A stretch of DNA of 64,000 nt from Bradyrhizobium iriomotense (GTDB lineage Bacteria > Pseudomonadota > Alphaproteobacteria > Rhizobiales > Xanthobacteraceae): the NCBI RefSeq assembly GCF_030160715.1, contig NZ_BSOW01000001.1, positions 124,001 to 188,000 on the forward strand. The letters are read 5' to 3'. The translations under genes and the position numbers were made by a program. Below the pieces are notes generated by a model. That model was not told where the DNA came from. It saw nothing but the letters and a program-made list of their open reading frames with translations, and searched no databases. Shown one piece after another: positions 53,328-61,077 of the stretch (position 1 is the first letter of the stretch; the number at the start of each line of letters is the position of its first letter).

Positions 53328-54335
53328 ATGGTGGCGATCAAATTCGCATTGCTCGGGTGCGGGCGCATCGGCGTCTTGCACGCGCGGAATCTTGCCAAGA
53401 CGGACGGGGCGCGCCTGGAGACGGTATTCGATCTGAACACAACTGCCGCTGAAGCGGTCGCCAGAGCGCATGGTTGCGGGGTGTCCGCAAGCGCGGAAGA
53501 TGCGATCGGTAGGGCCGACGCAGTTCTGATTGCGACATCGACCGCCACGCATGCCGATCTGATCGAGCTCGCGGCAAAGGCCGGCAAGGCGATCTTGTGT
53601 GAGAAGCCGATCGATCTCGGTGTCGAACGGGTACGAGCATGCCGCAAGGCGATTGAAGGCTGCAACGTACCCATCCAGATTGGTTTCAATCGCCGCTTCG
53701 ACCCCGGGCACCGCGCCGCGCGTGACGCCTGTGCGGCGGGCAAGATCGGGAAACTCGAGCAGGTGATCATCACGTCGCGCGATCCGGGGCTGCCGCCGCG
53801 AGGTTACACTGCAGTCTCGGGCGGCATCTTCCGTGACATGACGATCCACGATTTTGACGTGGCGCGTTTCATGTTGAACGACGAGCCGACCGAGGTCTTC
53901 GCGACCGGCAGCGCGCTGGTCGATCCCACCATTGGATCGGAGTTCGGCGACTTCGACTCTGTCATGATCGTTATGCGCACTGCTGACGGAAAGCTGTGCC
54001 ACATCAACAACTCTCGACGAGCTGCCTTTGGCTACGACCAGCGGATCGAGCTGTTTGGCAGCGAGGGGATGGTGATCTCCGACAACAAGAAGGCGTACGA
54101 GCTGAAGCATTACGGCTCGACCACCACTGAAGCGGCCGAGCCTTACCTCAACTTCTTCATCGAGCGCTATGCGGAGGCCTACGAAGCCGAGATCGCCGCG
54201 TTCATTGCGGCCGTTCGCGACGCTACGCCGACGCAAGCGACTTTCGACGACGGTTACCGCGCGCTGATGCTCGCGGAGGCGGCGGTCGAGTCCGCCAGGA
54301 CCGGTAAGAAGGTCGAGGTCCGCAATATCGCGTGA
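53328..54335 (+). CDS. iolG: Inositol 2-dehydrogenase
   Basis: A 335-residue Gfo/Idh/MocA enzyme that oxidises myo-inositol to 2-keto-myo-inositol with NAD+. It is the best iolG candidate of the four family members here: Rossmann motif LGCGRIGVLHARNL, CEKPIDL signature, IQIGFNRRFDPGH, and the rhizobial IolG stretch SGGIFRDMTIHDFDVARFML with the catalytic Asp and His. A GGGAGGA ribosome site precedes the ATG. It begins a + strand unit with its own promoter and is followed by an SDR and a sugar ABC transporter. Confidence 0.9.
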   Translation: MVAIKFALLGCGRIGVLHARNLAKTDGARLETVFDLNTTAAEAVARAHGCGVSASAEDAIGRADAVLIATSTATHADLIELAAKAGKAILCEKPIDLGVERVRACRKAIEGCNVPIQIGFNRRFDPGHRAARDACAAGKIGKLEQVIITSRDPGLPPRGYTAVSGGIFRDMTIHDFDVARFMLNDEPTEVFATGSALVDPTIGSEFGDFDSVMIVMRTADGKLCHINNSRRAAFGYDQRIELFGSEGMVISDNKKAYELKHYGSTTTEAAEPYLNFFIERYAEAYEAEIAAFIAAVRDATPTQATFDDGYRALMLAEAAVESARTGKKVEVRNIA

Positions 54336-54413
54336 CGTTGAACGCGCTTACAGCCGTCGAGCAGCAGTAGCGGCAAGCCAAGCAGCGCTCCGACCGACCC
54401 TTGGAGAACCCAA

Positions 54414-55223
54414 ATGACTTCAATGCGTGGAAAGATCGCGATTGTCACGGGCGGTACCCAGGGGTTAGGTGCCGCCATCGCCAAGCTCTTTGCCGAGCGC
54501 GGTGCGAAGGGCATCGTCACGTGCGGTCGTGACGAGTCGAAGGGACGGGCAAAGGCCGATGCCATCGCCACAGCCACGGGTGCAACTGTGGTATTCGTGC
54601 GCGCTGACCTGACAAAGACCGAGGATTGCGCCAGGGTCGTGGCTGAGGCGGACAGGGCCTTCGGGCGCGTCGACGCCCTGGTGAACGCCGCGGGCGACAC
54701 CAGTCGCGGCACCATCATCGATACGAGCCCCGAACTCTTCGACAGGATCTTCGCCGTCAACACGCGTGCCCCCTTCTTTCTGATGCAGGACGCGATCAAG
54801 CTCATGCGCCGCGACGGAGTGCAGGGTACGATCGTCAACGTCTCTTCGATGTCGGCGATGGGTGGCCAGTCCTTCATTGCGGCCTATTGCGCATCGAAAG
54901 GGGCGCTCGATACCTTGACGCGAAATACCGCCCATGCGCTGCTGCGCAACCGCATCCGTGTGAACGGTCTCAACATTGGCTGGATGGCCTCGGAAGGCGA
55001 GAACAACATACAGCAGGGCTACCACGGCCGGCCTGCGAACTGGCTCGAAGAAGCCGCTGCGCGGCAGCCTTTCGGCCGATTGCTCGATCCCATCGAGGTC
55101 GCGCGTGCCGTTGCGTTCCTGTCCTGCGATGAGTCCGGCATGATGACGGGAGCCACGATCAACTTCGATCAAAGCATCTGGGGCGCCTACGATGCCTCAC
55201 CGCACCCGGAAGCACCGCTCTAA
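54414..55223 (+). CDS. Short-chain dehydrogenase/reductase in the inositol locus
   Basis: A 269-residue SDR with TGGTQGLGA, a NAAG-type motif (ALVNAAGDT), Ser in NVSSMSAMGG, YCASKGA as Tyr-x3-Lys, and the unusual late segment GWMASEGENNIQQGYHGRP, followed by NFDQSIWGAYD at the end where most SDRs have a VDGG motif. GGAG stands before the ATG; a start three codons later is possible. It lies 78 bases after iolG. A polyol or keto-sugar substrate is likely from context, but the reaction is unknown. Confidence 0.86.
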   Translation: MTSMRGKIAIVTGGTQGLGAAIAKLFAERGAKGIVTCGRDESKGRAKADAIATATGATVVFVRADLTKTEDCARVVAEADRAFGRVDALVNAAGDTSRGTIIDTSPELFDRIFAVNTRAPFFLMQDAIKLMRRDGVQGTIVNVSSMSAMGGQSFIAAYCASKGALDTLTRNTAHALLRNRIRVNGLNIGWMASEGENNIQQGYHGRPANWLEEAAARQPFGRLLDPIEVARAVAFLSCDESGMMTGATINFDQSIWGAYDASPHPEAPL

Positions 55224-55353
55224 GCAAGGGCTTTCTCTATCGGTTGCGGGCGTGGGCATGGCATCGCACCAAGCGTCGTCTCCCACATTCCCGATTTCCA
55301 CGCTTTGCAATGAATGCCCAAGCAAGAGCTCTGTCCGCCGCTTGAAATAGATG

Positions 55354-55386
55354 TTGCGAGATTGCTATCTGTGCAATATTAATTGC
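55354..55386 (+). promoter_or_regulatory. Promoter and operator-like palindrome before the ABC operon
   Basis: TTGCGA (55354-55359) and TATTAA (55377-55382) are 17 bases apart and form a plausible sigma-70 promoter. The palindrome GCAATATTAATTGC (55373-55386), with perfect GCAAT/ATTGC arms, covers the -10 and matches the sites before iolD and iolG. Repression by the RpiR-type regulator is inferred. Confidence 0.62.
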
Positions 55387-55444
55387 GCAGATCGAGGGGT
55401 TGAAGCGGCCGGATAGAGCTGCCACCGCACGATGGAGGGAACGC

Positions 55445-56185
55445 GTGGCTTTGCTTGATGTGAGAAGCATCTCGAAGAGCTTTGGTGCCATTCGTGCACT
55501 GCACGACGTCAGCTTTTCGGTCGGTGCGGGGGAGGTGGTCGGGCTGATGGGCGACAACGGCGCCGGCAAGTCGACCATGGTGAAGCTGATTGCCGGAAAC
55601 TTCCCGCCGACCGAGGGCGCCATCGTCGTCGATGGCAAGGCATGCCATTTCCACAGGCCGATCGAGGCGCGGGCCGAGGGCATCGAAGTCGTCTATCAGG
55701 AGCTCGCGCTCGCCGACAACCTCACCGCCGCGGAGAACGTTTTCCTCGGACGCGAAATCAAGATGGGTTTCTGGCCGTTCCGCATCCTCGACAAGCAGTC
55801 GATGATCGGGCGCGCCGGCGAGCTCTTTGCCGAGCTCAAATCGGAAACCCGTCCCCGGGACCTCGTGAAGAAGATGTCGGGGGGGCAGCGCCAGGCTGTT
55901 GCGATTGCCCGGGCCCGGCTGTCTAATGCCAAGCTGGTCCTGATGGACGAGCCGACCGCGGCCATTTCCGTGCGACAGGTCGCCGAGGTGCTCGAGCTCA
56001 TCCGCAGGCTGAAGTCTCGCGGAGTATCGGTGATGCTGATCAGCCACCGCATGCCTGACGTGTTCTCCGTCTGCGATCGTATCATCGTGCTCCGGCGCGG
56101 CTCGAAAGTGGCCGACAAGGAAACCGCGATGACCTCGCCGGAGCAGATCACCGGCCTGATTACGGGGGCGATCCGTGAAGCCTAG
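55445..56185 (+). CDS. Sugar/inositol ABC transporter ATPase (single domain)
   Basis: A 246-residue ATP-binding subunit with Walker A GDNGAGKST, signature MSGGQRQAVAIARA, Walker B LVLMDEPTAAIS and switch His in LISHRMPDV. It resembles RbsA-type ATPases but has only one ABC domain, like rhizobial FrcA, so two copies would be needed per transporter. The GTG at 55445 is chosen because GGAGGGA precedes it; the longer frame from 55400 adds a charged leader. It overlaps the permease gene by 11 bases. Inositol is the likely cargo from context; fructose or ribose are alternatives. Confidence 0.9.
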   Translation: MALLDVRSISKSFGAIRALHDVSFSVGAGEVVGLMGDNGAGKSTMVKLIAGNFPPTEGAIVVDGKACHFHRPIEARAEGIEVVYQELALADNLTAAENVFLGREIKMGFWPFRILDKQSMIGRAGELFAELKSETRPRDLVKKMSGGQRQAVAIARARLSNAKLVLMDEPTAAISVRQVAEVLELIRRLKSRGVSVMLISHRMPDVFSVCDRIIVLRRGSKVADKETAMTSPEQITGLITGAIREA

Positions 56186-57278
56186 TTCCGCCAAAGCGAT
56201 AGAAGAAACACACGCCGCAATCAGTGACGTCGTCAGCATTCGCGAGCAGACCACCTTCCAGCGCCTGATAGCCAGTCAAGCATTCTGGGTGGCCGTCGCA
56301 CTCCTGGCTCTGGTGATGTTCATGACCTGGTCGGAGCCGACCTTCGGCACAGCTGACAACGTAACAAACGTCACGCGCAACTTCGCTCCGTTGGCGATCA
56401 TGAGTCTTGGCATGACCGTGGTCATCATCACCGGGGGCATCGATCTGTCCGTCGGCTCGGTGATGGGGCTCGTTGCCATCGTCACCGGATTGCTGCTGAC
56501 CTGGCATTATTCCTGGTACGTCGCCTTCGCAGCCGGACTGCTGGCGGGACTGGCGTGCGGAGCGTTCAACGGCTTCTTCGTCGCCTATATCGGCATGCCG
56601 TCCTTCGTCGTCACCCTCGGGATGCTGTCGATCGCGCGCTCGCTGGCCGTCGTGGTGTCCGGCAACCAGATGCTGTACCAGTTTGGTCCGGACGCGCCGA
56701 TCGTCAGGGCGATCGGTCAGGCGAAATGGCCGCTCCATGCGCCAGTCGGCTGGGCGCCGCGCTGGATGCCGGAGCTCTCCTCGCATTTTTGGGTGATGGT
56801 GATCCTTGCGCTCATTCTCGGCGCCGTCTTCATGTTCACGGCCTGGGCGCGCCACCTCTATGCGATCGGCTCCAACGAAAGCGCTGCGCGCCTGACCGGT
56901 GTGCCGGTCGACTGGATCAAGTTTCAGGCCTACGTGTTTTCGTCTTTCACGGCCTCGATCGCTTCGCTGCTGCTCCTCGGCTACAGCGGCTCGGCCATCA
57001 ATGCGATGGGGACCGGCTACGAGCTCCGTGTGATCGCCGGCACCGTCATCGGCGGTGCCAACCTGATGGGCGGCTATGGAACGGCCTTCGGCGCCGTGAT
57101 CGGCTCGGCGTTCCTCGAGGTGATCCGTAATGCCCTTCTGATGGCTGGCATCGATTCGAATTGGCAGGGCGCCTTCGTGGGCATGTTCATCGTCATTGCC
57201 GTGCTTGTCGGCATGCAGACGAGCGGGACGTCGCTTCTTGCTACGATCCGCGAGTGGGTTGTCTGGAAGCGTAGTTAG
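56175..57278 (+). CDS. Sugar/inositol ABC transporter permease
   Basis: A 367-residue integral membrane protein of the ribose/inositol permease family (BPD_transp_2). It has 8-10 hydrophobic helices and the family motif IMSLGMTVVIITGGIDLSVGS near residues 75-100, with the EAA-like stretch containing IGSNESAARLTGVPV around residue 235. The start lies inside the end of the ATPase gene, so the two are translationally coupled. The first 35 residues are polar and cytoplasmic. It should pair with the ATPase and the binding protein that follow the shared promoter. Confidence 0.93.
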   Translation: MKPSSAKAIEETHAAISDVVSIREQTTFQRLIASQAFWVAVALLALVMFMTWSEPTFGTADNVTNVTRNFAPLAIMSLGMTVVIITGGIDLSVGSVMGLVAIVTGLLLTWHYSWYVAFAAGLLAGLACGAFNGFFVAYIGMPSFVVTLGMLSIARSLAVVVSGNQMLYQFGPDAPIVRAIGQAKWPLHAPVGWAPRWMPELSSHFWVMVILALILGAVFMFTAWARHLYAIGSNESAARLTGVPVDWIKFQAYVFSSFTASIASLLLLGYSGSAINAMGTGYELRVIAGTVIGGANLMGGYGTAFGAVIGSAFLEVIRNALLMAGIDSNWQGAFVGMFIVIAVLVGMQTSGTSLLATIREWVVWKRS

Positions 57279-57333
57279 GAATCCGACGGCAGTAAGGTCG
57301 GAGACTTGGAGTCAACAAAAAGGGAGGAGAAAC

Positions 57334-58338
57334 GTGCATAAACATCTATTGATGGCCGCCGTGGCGTTCTCAGCGTTGATGGGAGGACAGGCCTACGCGC
57401 AGCAGAAGTTTACCTTCGCGCTCGTTCCCAAGAACATGAACAATCCGTTCTTCGATCAGGCGCGGGATGGCTGCAAGAAGGCGGAAGCGGAATCCAAGGG
57501 CGCCTTCCAATGCATGTACATCGGACCCGGCGAGCATGGCGGCGGCGAGGAGCAGGTTCAGATCGTGCAAGACCTCGTCGCCAAGAAGGTGGACGGCATC
57601 GCCGTATCACCGTCGAATGCGGCTGCCATGGCGGTTGCACTGCAAGCCGCCAAGAGTGCCGGCATTCCTGTGCTGACCTGGGACTCGGATCTGCTGCCGG
57701 AGAACAAGGATCTGCGCCTTGCCTATATCGGCACGCACAACTACGAGATCGGCGTCAACATTGCCAAGATCGTGCAGACGATCAAGCCGAAAGGCGGCAC
57801 GATTTGTATCCAGTCCGGCGGTGCGGCGGCAGCCAACCACAACGAGCGCATGAAGGGTATCCGTGACACGCTGGCCGGCAAGGAGGCTGCCCAATCGCCC
57901 GGTGAGCGGCTGACCGGACAGAATGGCTGGAAGGAGATCGACGGCTGTCCGCTCTACACCAACGACGATTTCCCGGTGGCGGTGCAGCAGTTCCAGGACA
58001 TCATGGCGAAGAATCCCAACCTCGACGCGTTCACGCCGACGGGCGGCTTCCCGCAATTCGTGCCGGACGCCAACCGCGCTGCGGTCGCGCCCTTCAAGGA
58101 CAAGATCGCCAAGAAGGACTTGGCGTTGGTGGTGGCCGACACGCTGCCGGTTCAGATCGATCAGATGAAGGAGGGGCTGTCGCTCGGTCAGGTCGGACAG
58201 CGTCCGTTCGAGATGGGCTACAAGACCATGTTCGCGCTGAAGGACGTCAAGGAAGGCAAGGCTGCGCCTAAAGATCCGACTTATACCGGCCTCGACGTCT
58301 GCACGGCCAAGACCGTCGATACCTGCATCGCCAAGTAG
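57334..58338 (+). CDS. Sugar/inositol ABC transporter periplasmic binding protein
   Basis: A 334-residue type I periplasmic binding protein (ribose-binding-like). A signal peptide of about 23 residues (HKHLLMAAVAFSALMGGQAYA) precedes mature KFTFALVPKNMNNPFFDQA, the hallmark of the sugar-binding group. The segment DGIAVSPSNAAAM and the binding Asp in VLTWDSDLL follow. The start is a GTG at 57334 with a strong GGGAGGAG ribosome site; upstream in-frame sequence is the permease end. It completes the transporter. A two-hairpin repeat follows 23 bases after the stop and probably ends the operon. Confidence 0.92.
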   Translation: MHKHLLMAAVAFSALMGGQAYAQQKFTFALVPKNMNNPFFDQARDGCKKAEAESKGAFQCMYIGPGEHGGGEEQVQIVQDLVAKKVDGIAVSPSNAAAMAVALQAAKSAGIPVLTWDSDLLPENKDLRLAYIGTHNYEIGVNIAKIVQTIKPKGGTICIQSGGAAAANHNERMKGIRDTLAGKEAAQSPGERLTGQNGWKEIDGCPLYTNDDFPVAVQQFQDIMAKNPNLDAFTPTGGFPQFVPDANRAAVAPFKDKIAKKDLALVVADTLPVQIDQMKEGLSLGQVGQRPFEMGYKTMFALKDVKEGKAAPKDPTYTGLDVCTAKTVDTCIAK

Positions 58339-58361
58339 TTTGTGAGTGAACGGCAGCGGGC

Positions 58362-58453
58362 TAGAGCATGATCCGGAAAAGTGTTAAGCGGTTTTCCGAA
58401 AAGATCATGCTCAAACAACAACCTAAAGCGCGATGACTCTCATCGCGCTTTAG
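58362..58453. repeat. Dispersed two-hairpin repeat, copy 3
   Basis: Same plan as copies 1 and 2: GAGCATGATC/GATCATGCTC with CGGAAAA/TTTTCCG inside, then CTAAAGCGCGATGA/TCATCGCGCTTTAG. The second hairpin has lost 12 bases of its loop, making this copy shorter. It again separates convergent genes (binding protein and IclR). Confidence 0.86.
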
Positions 58454-58499
58454 AGAGCCTAGCCCGCTGACCTTCCACAACGATGTGGCCGCGAGCCGT

Positions 58500-59345
58500 C
58501 TATCGCGCTCGATCACTCGCATTGCCGAGTTGGGCCGGCGGGACGATCGAGTGACGCGAGGCAAAATCGACCAAAGCGGTTCGCGTGGCGCTGCCCGGCT
58601 CCAGCAATTCCTTGTGCGTGCCGAAGAGGGTCACCGCGACCTCGATCTCTCCCTGCCAGTTCGTGATGGCCGACGAAATCGCGCTCAAGCCCGGGATGAA
58701 ACGTCCGTCAACGTAGGCGACGCGCTCGCGGCGGACTTTCGCCGTCAATGCTTCGACACTTGCCACGTCGGGATTGAGATCCGGCCAGCTCACGCCCGCG
58801 GTAGCCGCTCGTTCGAGTTCGTGGTGCAGCCGCCCCGCCAGTTGCTGCTGGGCCAGGTACGAGAGGAAGATGCGTCCGGTCGCTGAGTCCAGCAACGGAA
58901 ACGTGCTGCCAAGACCGATCGACGTCGTCGTCAGATTGGGGCCTCTCTCCAGCCTGACGACCGTCGGGCCATGGTGGCTCCAGACCGCAAGCAACGCGGC
59001 CTGGCCGGTCGCGGCGGCCAATTCCTCGAGTTCGTCGGACGCTCGGACGACGAAGTTGTTCCGGCTGATCGCCGCAACGCCCAGCTCTGCCGCTTCACGC
59101 CCCAGGTCATACCGGCCGGAACGCTCCTTCTGCACGGCAAGGCCCGCATGAATGAAGCTCGCGAGATAGCGGTGGACTTTGCTTGGAGGCATCCCCGCTT
59201 CGCGCGCGATATCCGATAGCGCCGCCGGCCCATCGAAGGAGCGCAGGACCCGGAGGACCGAAAGCGCGGCGTCGAGAGCCTGGATGCCACCGGGAGCCGT
59301 TCCGCCGCTCTCTTCGCCAGTGTCTTTCGCAGGCTTCCGCTTCAT
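58500..59345 (-). CDS. IclR-family regulator of the aromatic-acid cluster
   Basis: A 281-residue regulator. The N-terminal winged helix (about residues 25-90) has LDAALSVLRVLRSFDG and IAREAGMPPSKVHRYLASF; the effector domain includes TGQAALLAVW and a VAYVDGRFIPG segment. Its ATG at 59345 overlaps the stop codon of the thioesterase gene (ATGA), so both are made from one message. It is probably the local controller of the divergent monooxygenase-ligase-transporter genes, with an aromatic acid or its CoA ester as signal; that is inference. Confidence 0.89.
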   Translation of the reverse strand: MKRKPAKDTGEESGGTAPGGIQALDAALSVLRVLRSFDGPAALSDIAREAGMPPSKVHRYLASFIHAGLAVQKERSGRYDLGREAAELGVAAISRNNFVVRASDELEELAAATGQAALLAVWSHHGPTVVRLERGPNLTTTSIGLGSTFPLLDSATGRIFLSYLAQQQLAGRLHHELERAATAGVSWPDLNPDVASVEALTAKVRRERVAYVDGRFIPGLSAISSAITNWQGEIEVAVTLFGTHKELLEPGSATRTALVDFASRHSIVPPAQLGNASDRAR

Positions 59346-59740
59346 GTCATCAGTTCCCTGAACTCGGGCGGGACGTTCGCGCCGCGAAGTTCGCCCGTGT
59401 CTGAGAGAGAGGCCCAGGCGCGCTCTTCGAAGCCGCTGGCAACCTGCACGTTTGCCACCGACAGCTTGTAGTCGATTCGAAACCGCCGCTCTCGCCACTC
59501 GGCCACTTCTGCTCGCACCACCAGTTCATCGTCGTAGCGGGCAGGCCCGACAAACTGGGCGGCGACGTTGACGAGCGGCGTCACGCTGTTGAAGCGCCGC
59601 CGCAGCTCGCGCTGGCTCAATCCATGCTTGCGCAGCCAGCGCTGATAGGTGCAGTCAAGCCAATAGAAGTAGTTGGGATAAAAGACGATTCCGGCCTCGT
59701 CGCAATCGCCCCACTCGATCGTAAAAGCTGTTTCGAACAT
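59342..59740 (-). CDS. 4-Hydroxybenzoyl-CoA thioesterase-family enzyme
   Basis: A 132-residue hot-dog-fold thioesterase. The N-terminal stretch WGDCDEAGIVFYPNYFYWLD matches the 4-hydroxybenzoyl-CoA thioesterase family, in which the second Asp of GDCD (Asp14 here) is the catalytic residue. The ATG at 59740 has AGGAGG upstream; the longer frame crosses the divergent promoter region. It would release a free hydroxylated aromatic acid from its CoA ester, closing an activation-hydroxylation-release sequence with the divergent genes. Confidence 0.88.
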   Translation of the reverse strand: MFETAFTIEWGDCDEAGIVFYPNYFYWLDCTYQRWLRKHGLSQRELRRRFNSVTPLVNVAAQFVGPARYDDELVVRAEVAEWRERRFRIDYKLSVANVQVASGFEERAWASLSDTGELRGANVPPEFRELMT

Positions 59741-59821
59741 CCGAAATCCTCCTGTCGTGCGGCGCCTGGCCTGCAGCTTAGACACGCCAATCTGATTGCA
59801 TATAAAAGAAATAATTCCTCC

Positions 59822-59870
59822 ATGCGTAAAAATATATTGCACAAACGGAAATGCATTGCATAATACGCAA
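59822..59870. promoter_or_regulatory. Divergent control region of the aromatic cluster
   Basis: TTGCATAATACGCAA (59856-59870) is a 15-base near-perfect palindrome. Related half sites occur nearby, ATGCGTAAAA at 59822 and TTGCATATAA at 59797. The stretch is AT-rich between divergent genes and is the likely binding region of the IclR-type regulator. A strong ribosome site (GGAAGG) for the monooxygenase follows. Confidence 0.5.
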
Positions 59871-59908
59871 ATAGGAGCGGTAAGCAAAAGCAACAGGGAA
59901 GGAAGGTC

Positions 59909-61063
59909 ATGCGGCTCAGTCGCATCGCTGTGCTGGGGGGAGGTCCTGCGGGGCTCTACTTCGGCTACCTATGGAAGCGCCGGCATCCCGAGGATCATGT
60001 CGACGTCTTCGAGCAGAATCCCGAGGGTGCCACCTGGGGATTCGGAGTCGTCTTCTCCGACAAGGCGCTCGACTTCCTGCGCGCCGACGATCCGGAAACG
60101 GCGGATGCCGTCTCGGCCCGCATGGAGACTTGGCGTGATATCACGCTCGTTCATCGCGGCGAGCGCGTCGTGCTCGACGGGGTCGGCTTCTCCGCGGTCG
60201 GGCGACTCGACTTCATCACGCAATTGACCGAGCGCGCGCGATCCGCCGGCGCCAATCTCCGGTTCGGCTCGGTCGTGCGCTCCGTCGATGAGCTGGCAGG
60301 GTACGATCTGATCGTGGCTGCGGATGGTGTGAACTCGCTGGTCCGAAGGACCTACGAGGGCGACTTCAAGACTTCGCTTTCCTACGACGACAACAAGTTC
60401 GCCTGGTACGGCACCACGAAACGCTTCGAGACGCTGACTCAGACCTTCGTCGAAAGCGAGTTCGGCAGCTTCAACGCCCATCACTACCGGTACTCTCCGA
60501 CGATGAGCACATTCATCGTCGAGTGCGATCGCGCGACCTGGCTGCGCGCCGGCTTTGCGGAGAAGACGGAGGAAGAGGGCAGGGCGATTTGCGAGAAGGT
60601 GTTCGCCGACACGCTCGAGGGGCATCCACTCGTCAACAATAAGTCGATCTGGCGGAATTTCCCGTGGCTGTGGAACGATCGCTGGTCCCACCGCAACATG
60701 GTGCTCGTCGGCGACGCGCTCCACACCGCGCACTTTTCGATCGGATCGGGTACACGCCTCGCGCTCGAGGACGTCATCGCCCTCGTCAATGCCCTGGACG
60801 GTGAACCGCGTGATCTTCGCCGTGCGCTGGAGGCTTACGAGACCGCGCGCCGCCCCGTGGTGGAGAAGCTGGTCAAGGCCGCAAGAACGAGCGCGGCCTG
60901 GTACGAGCGCTTTGCAGCGCACATGAAGCTGGCGCCGCTGGATTTCGGCCATAGCTACATCACCCGCTCCGGCCGGATCGACGACGATCAGCTCCGTGCA
61001 ATGTCGCCGCGTTTCATGGCGCGTTACGACGCCAATTCATTGGTCTCCAGTACGTCGCGATGA
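59909..61063 (+). CDS. Group A flavin monooxygenase (aryl-CoA hydroxylase-like)
   Basis: A 384-residue FAD/NAD(P)H aromatic hydroxylase. It has the FAD motif VLGGGPAGLYFGYLW, the DG motif in AADGVNSLVRR and the late GD motif VLVGDALHTAHFSIGSG. The HFSIGSGTRLALEDVIAL stretch is typical of enzymes acting on aryl-CoA esters: salicylyl-CoA 5-hydroxylase and the monooxygenase half of 2-aminobenzoyl-CoA monooxygenase/reductase. The second, reductase half of the latter is absent. With a CoA ligase downstream and a thioesterase upstream it probably hydroxylates an activated benzoate such as salicylyl-, 3-hydroxybenzoyl- or aminobenzoyl-CoA. The substrate is not proven. Confidence 0.85.
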   Translation: MRLSRIAVLGGGPAGLYFGYLWKRRHPEDHVDVFEQNPEGATWGFGVVFSDKALDFLRADDPETADAVSARMETWRDITLVHRGERVVLDGVGFSAVGRLDFITQLTERARSAGANLRFGSVVRSVDELAGYDLIVAADGVNSLVRRTYEGDFKTSLSYDDNKFAWYGTTKRFETLTQTFVESEFGSFNAHHYRYSPTMSTFIVECDRATWLRAGFAEKTEEEGRAICEKVFADTLEGHPLVNNKSIWRNFPWLWNDRWSHRNMVLVGDALHTAHFSIGSGTRLALEDVIALVNALDGEPRDLRRALEAYETARRPVVEKLVKAARTSAAWYERFAAHMKLAPLDFGHSYITRSGRIDDDQLRAMSPRFMARYDANSLVSSTSR

Positions 61064-61077
61064 TGAGGAGCGCTCCC

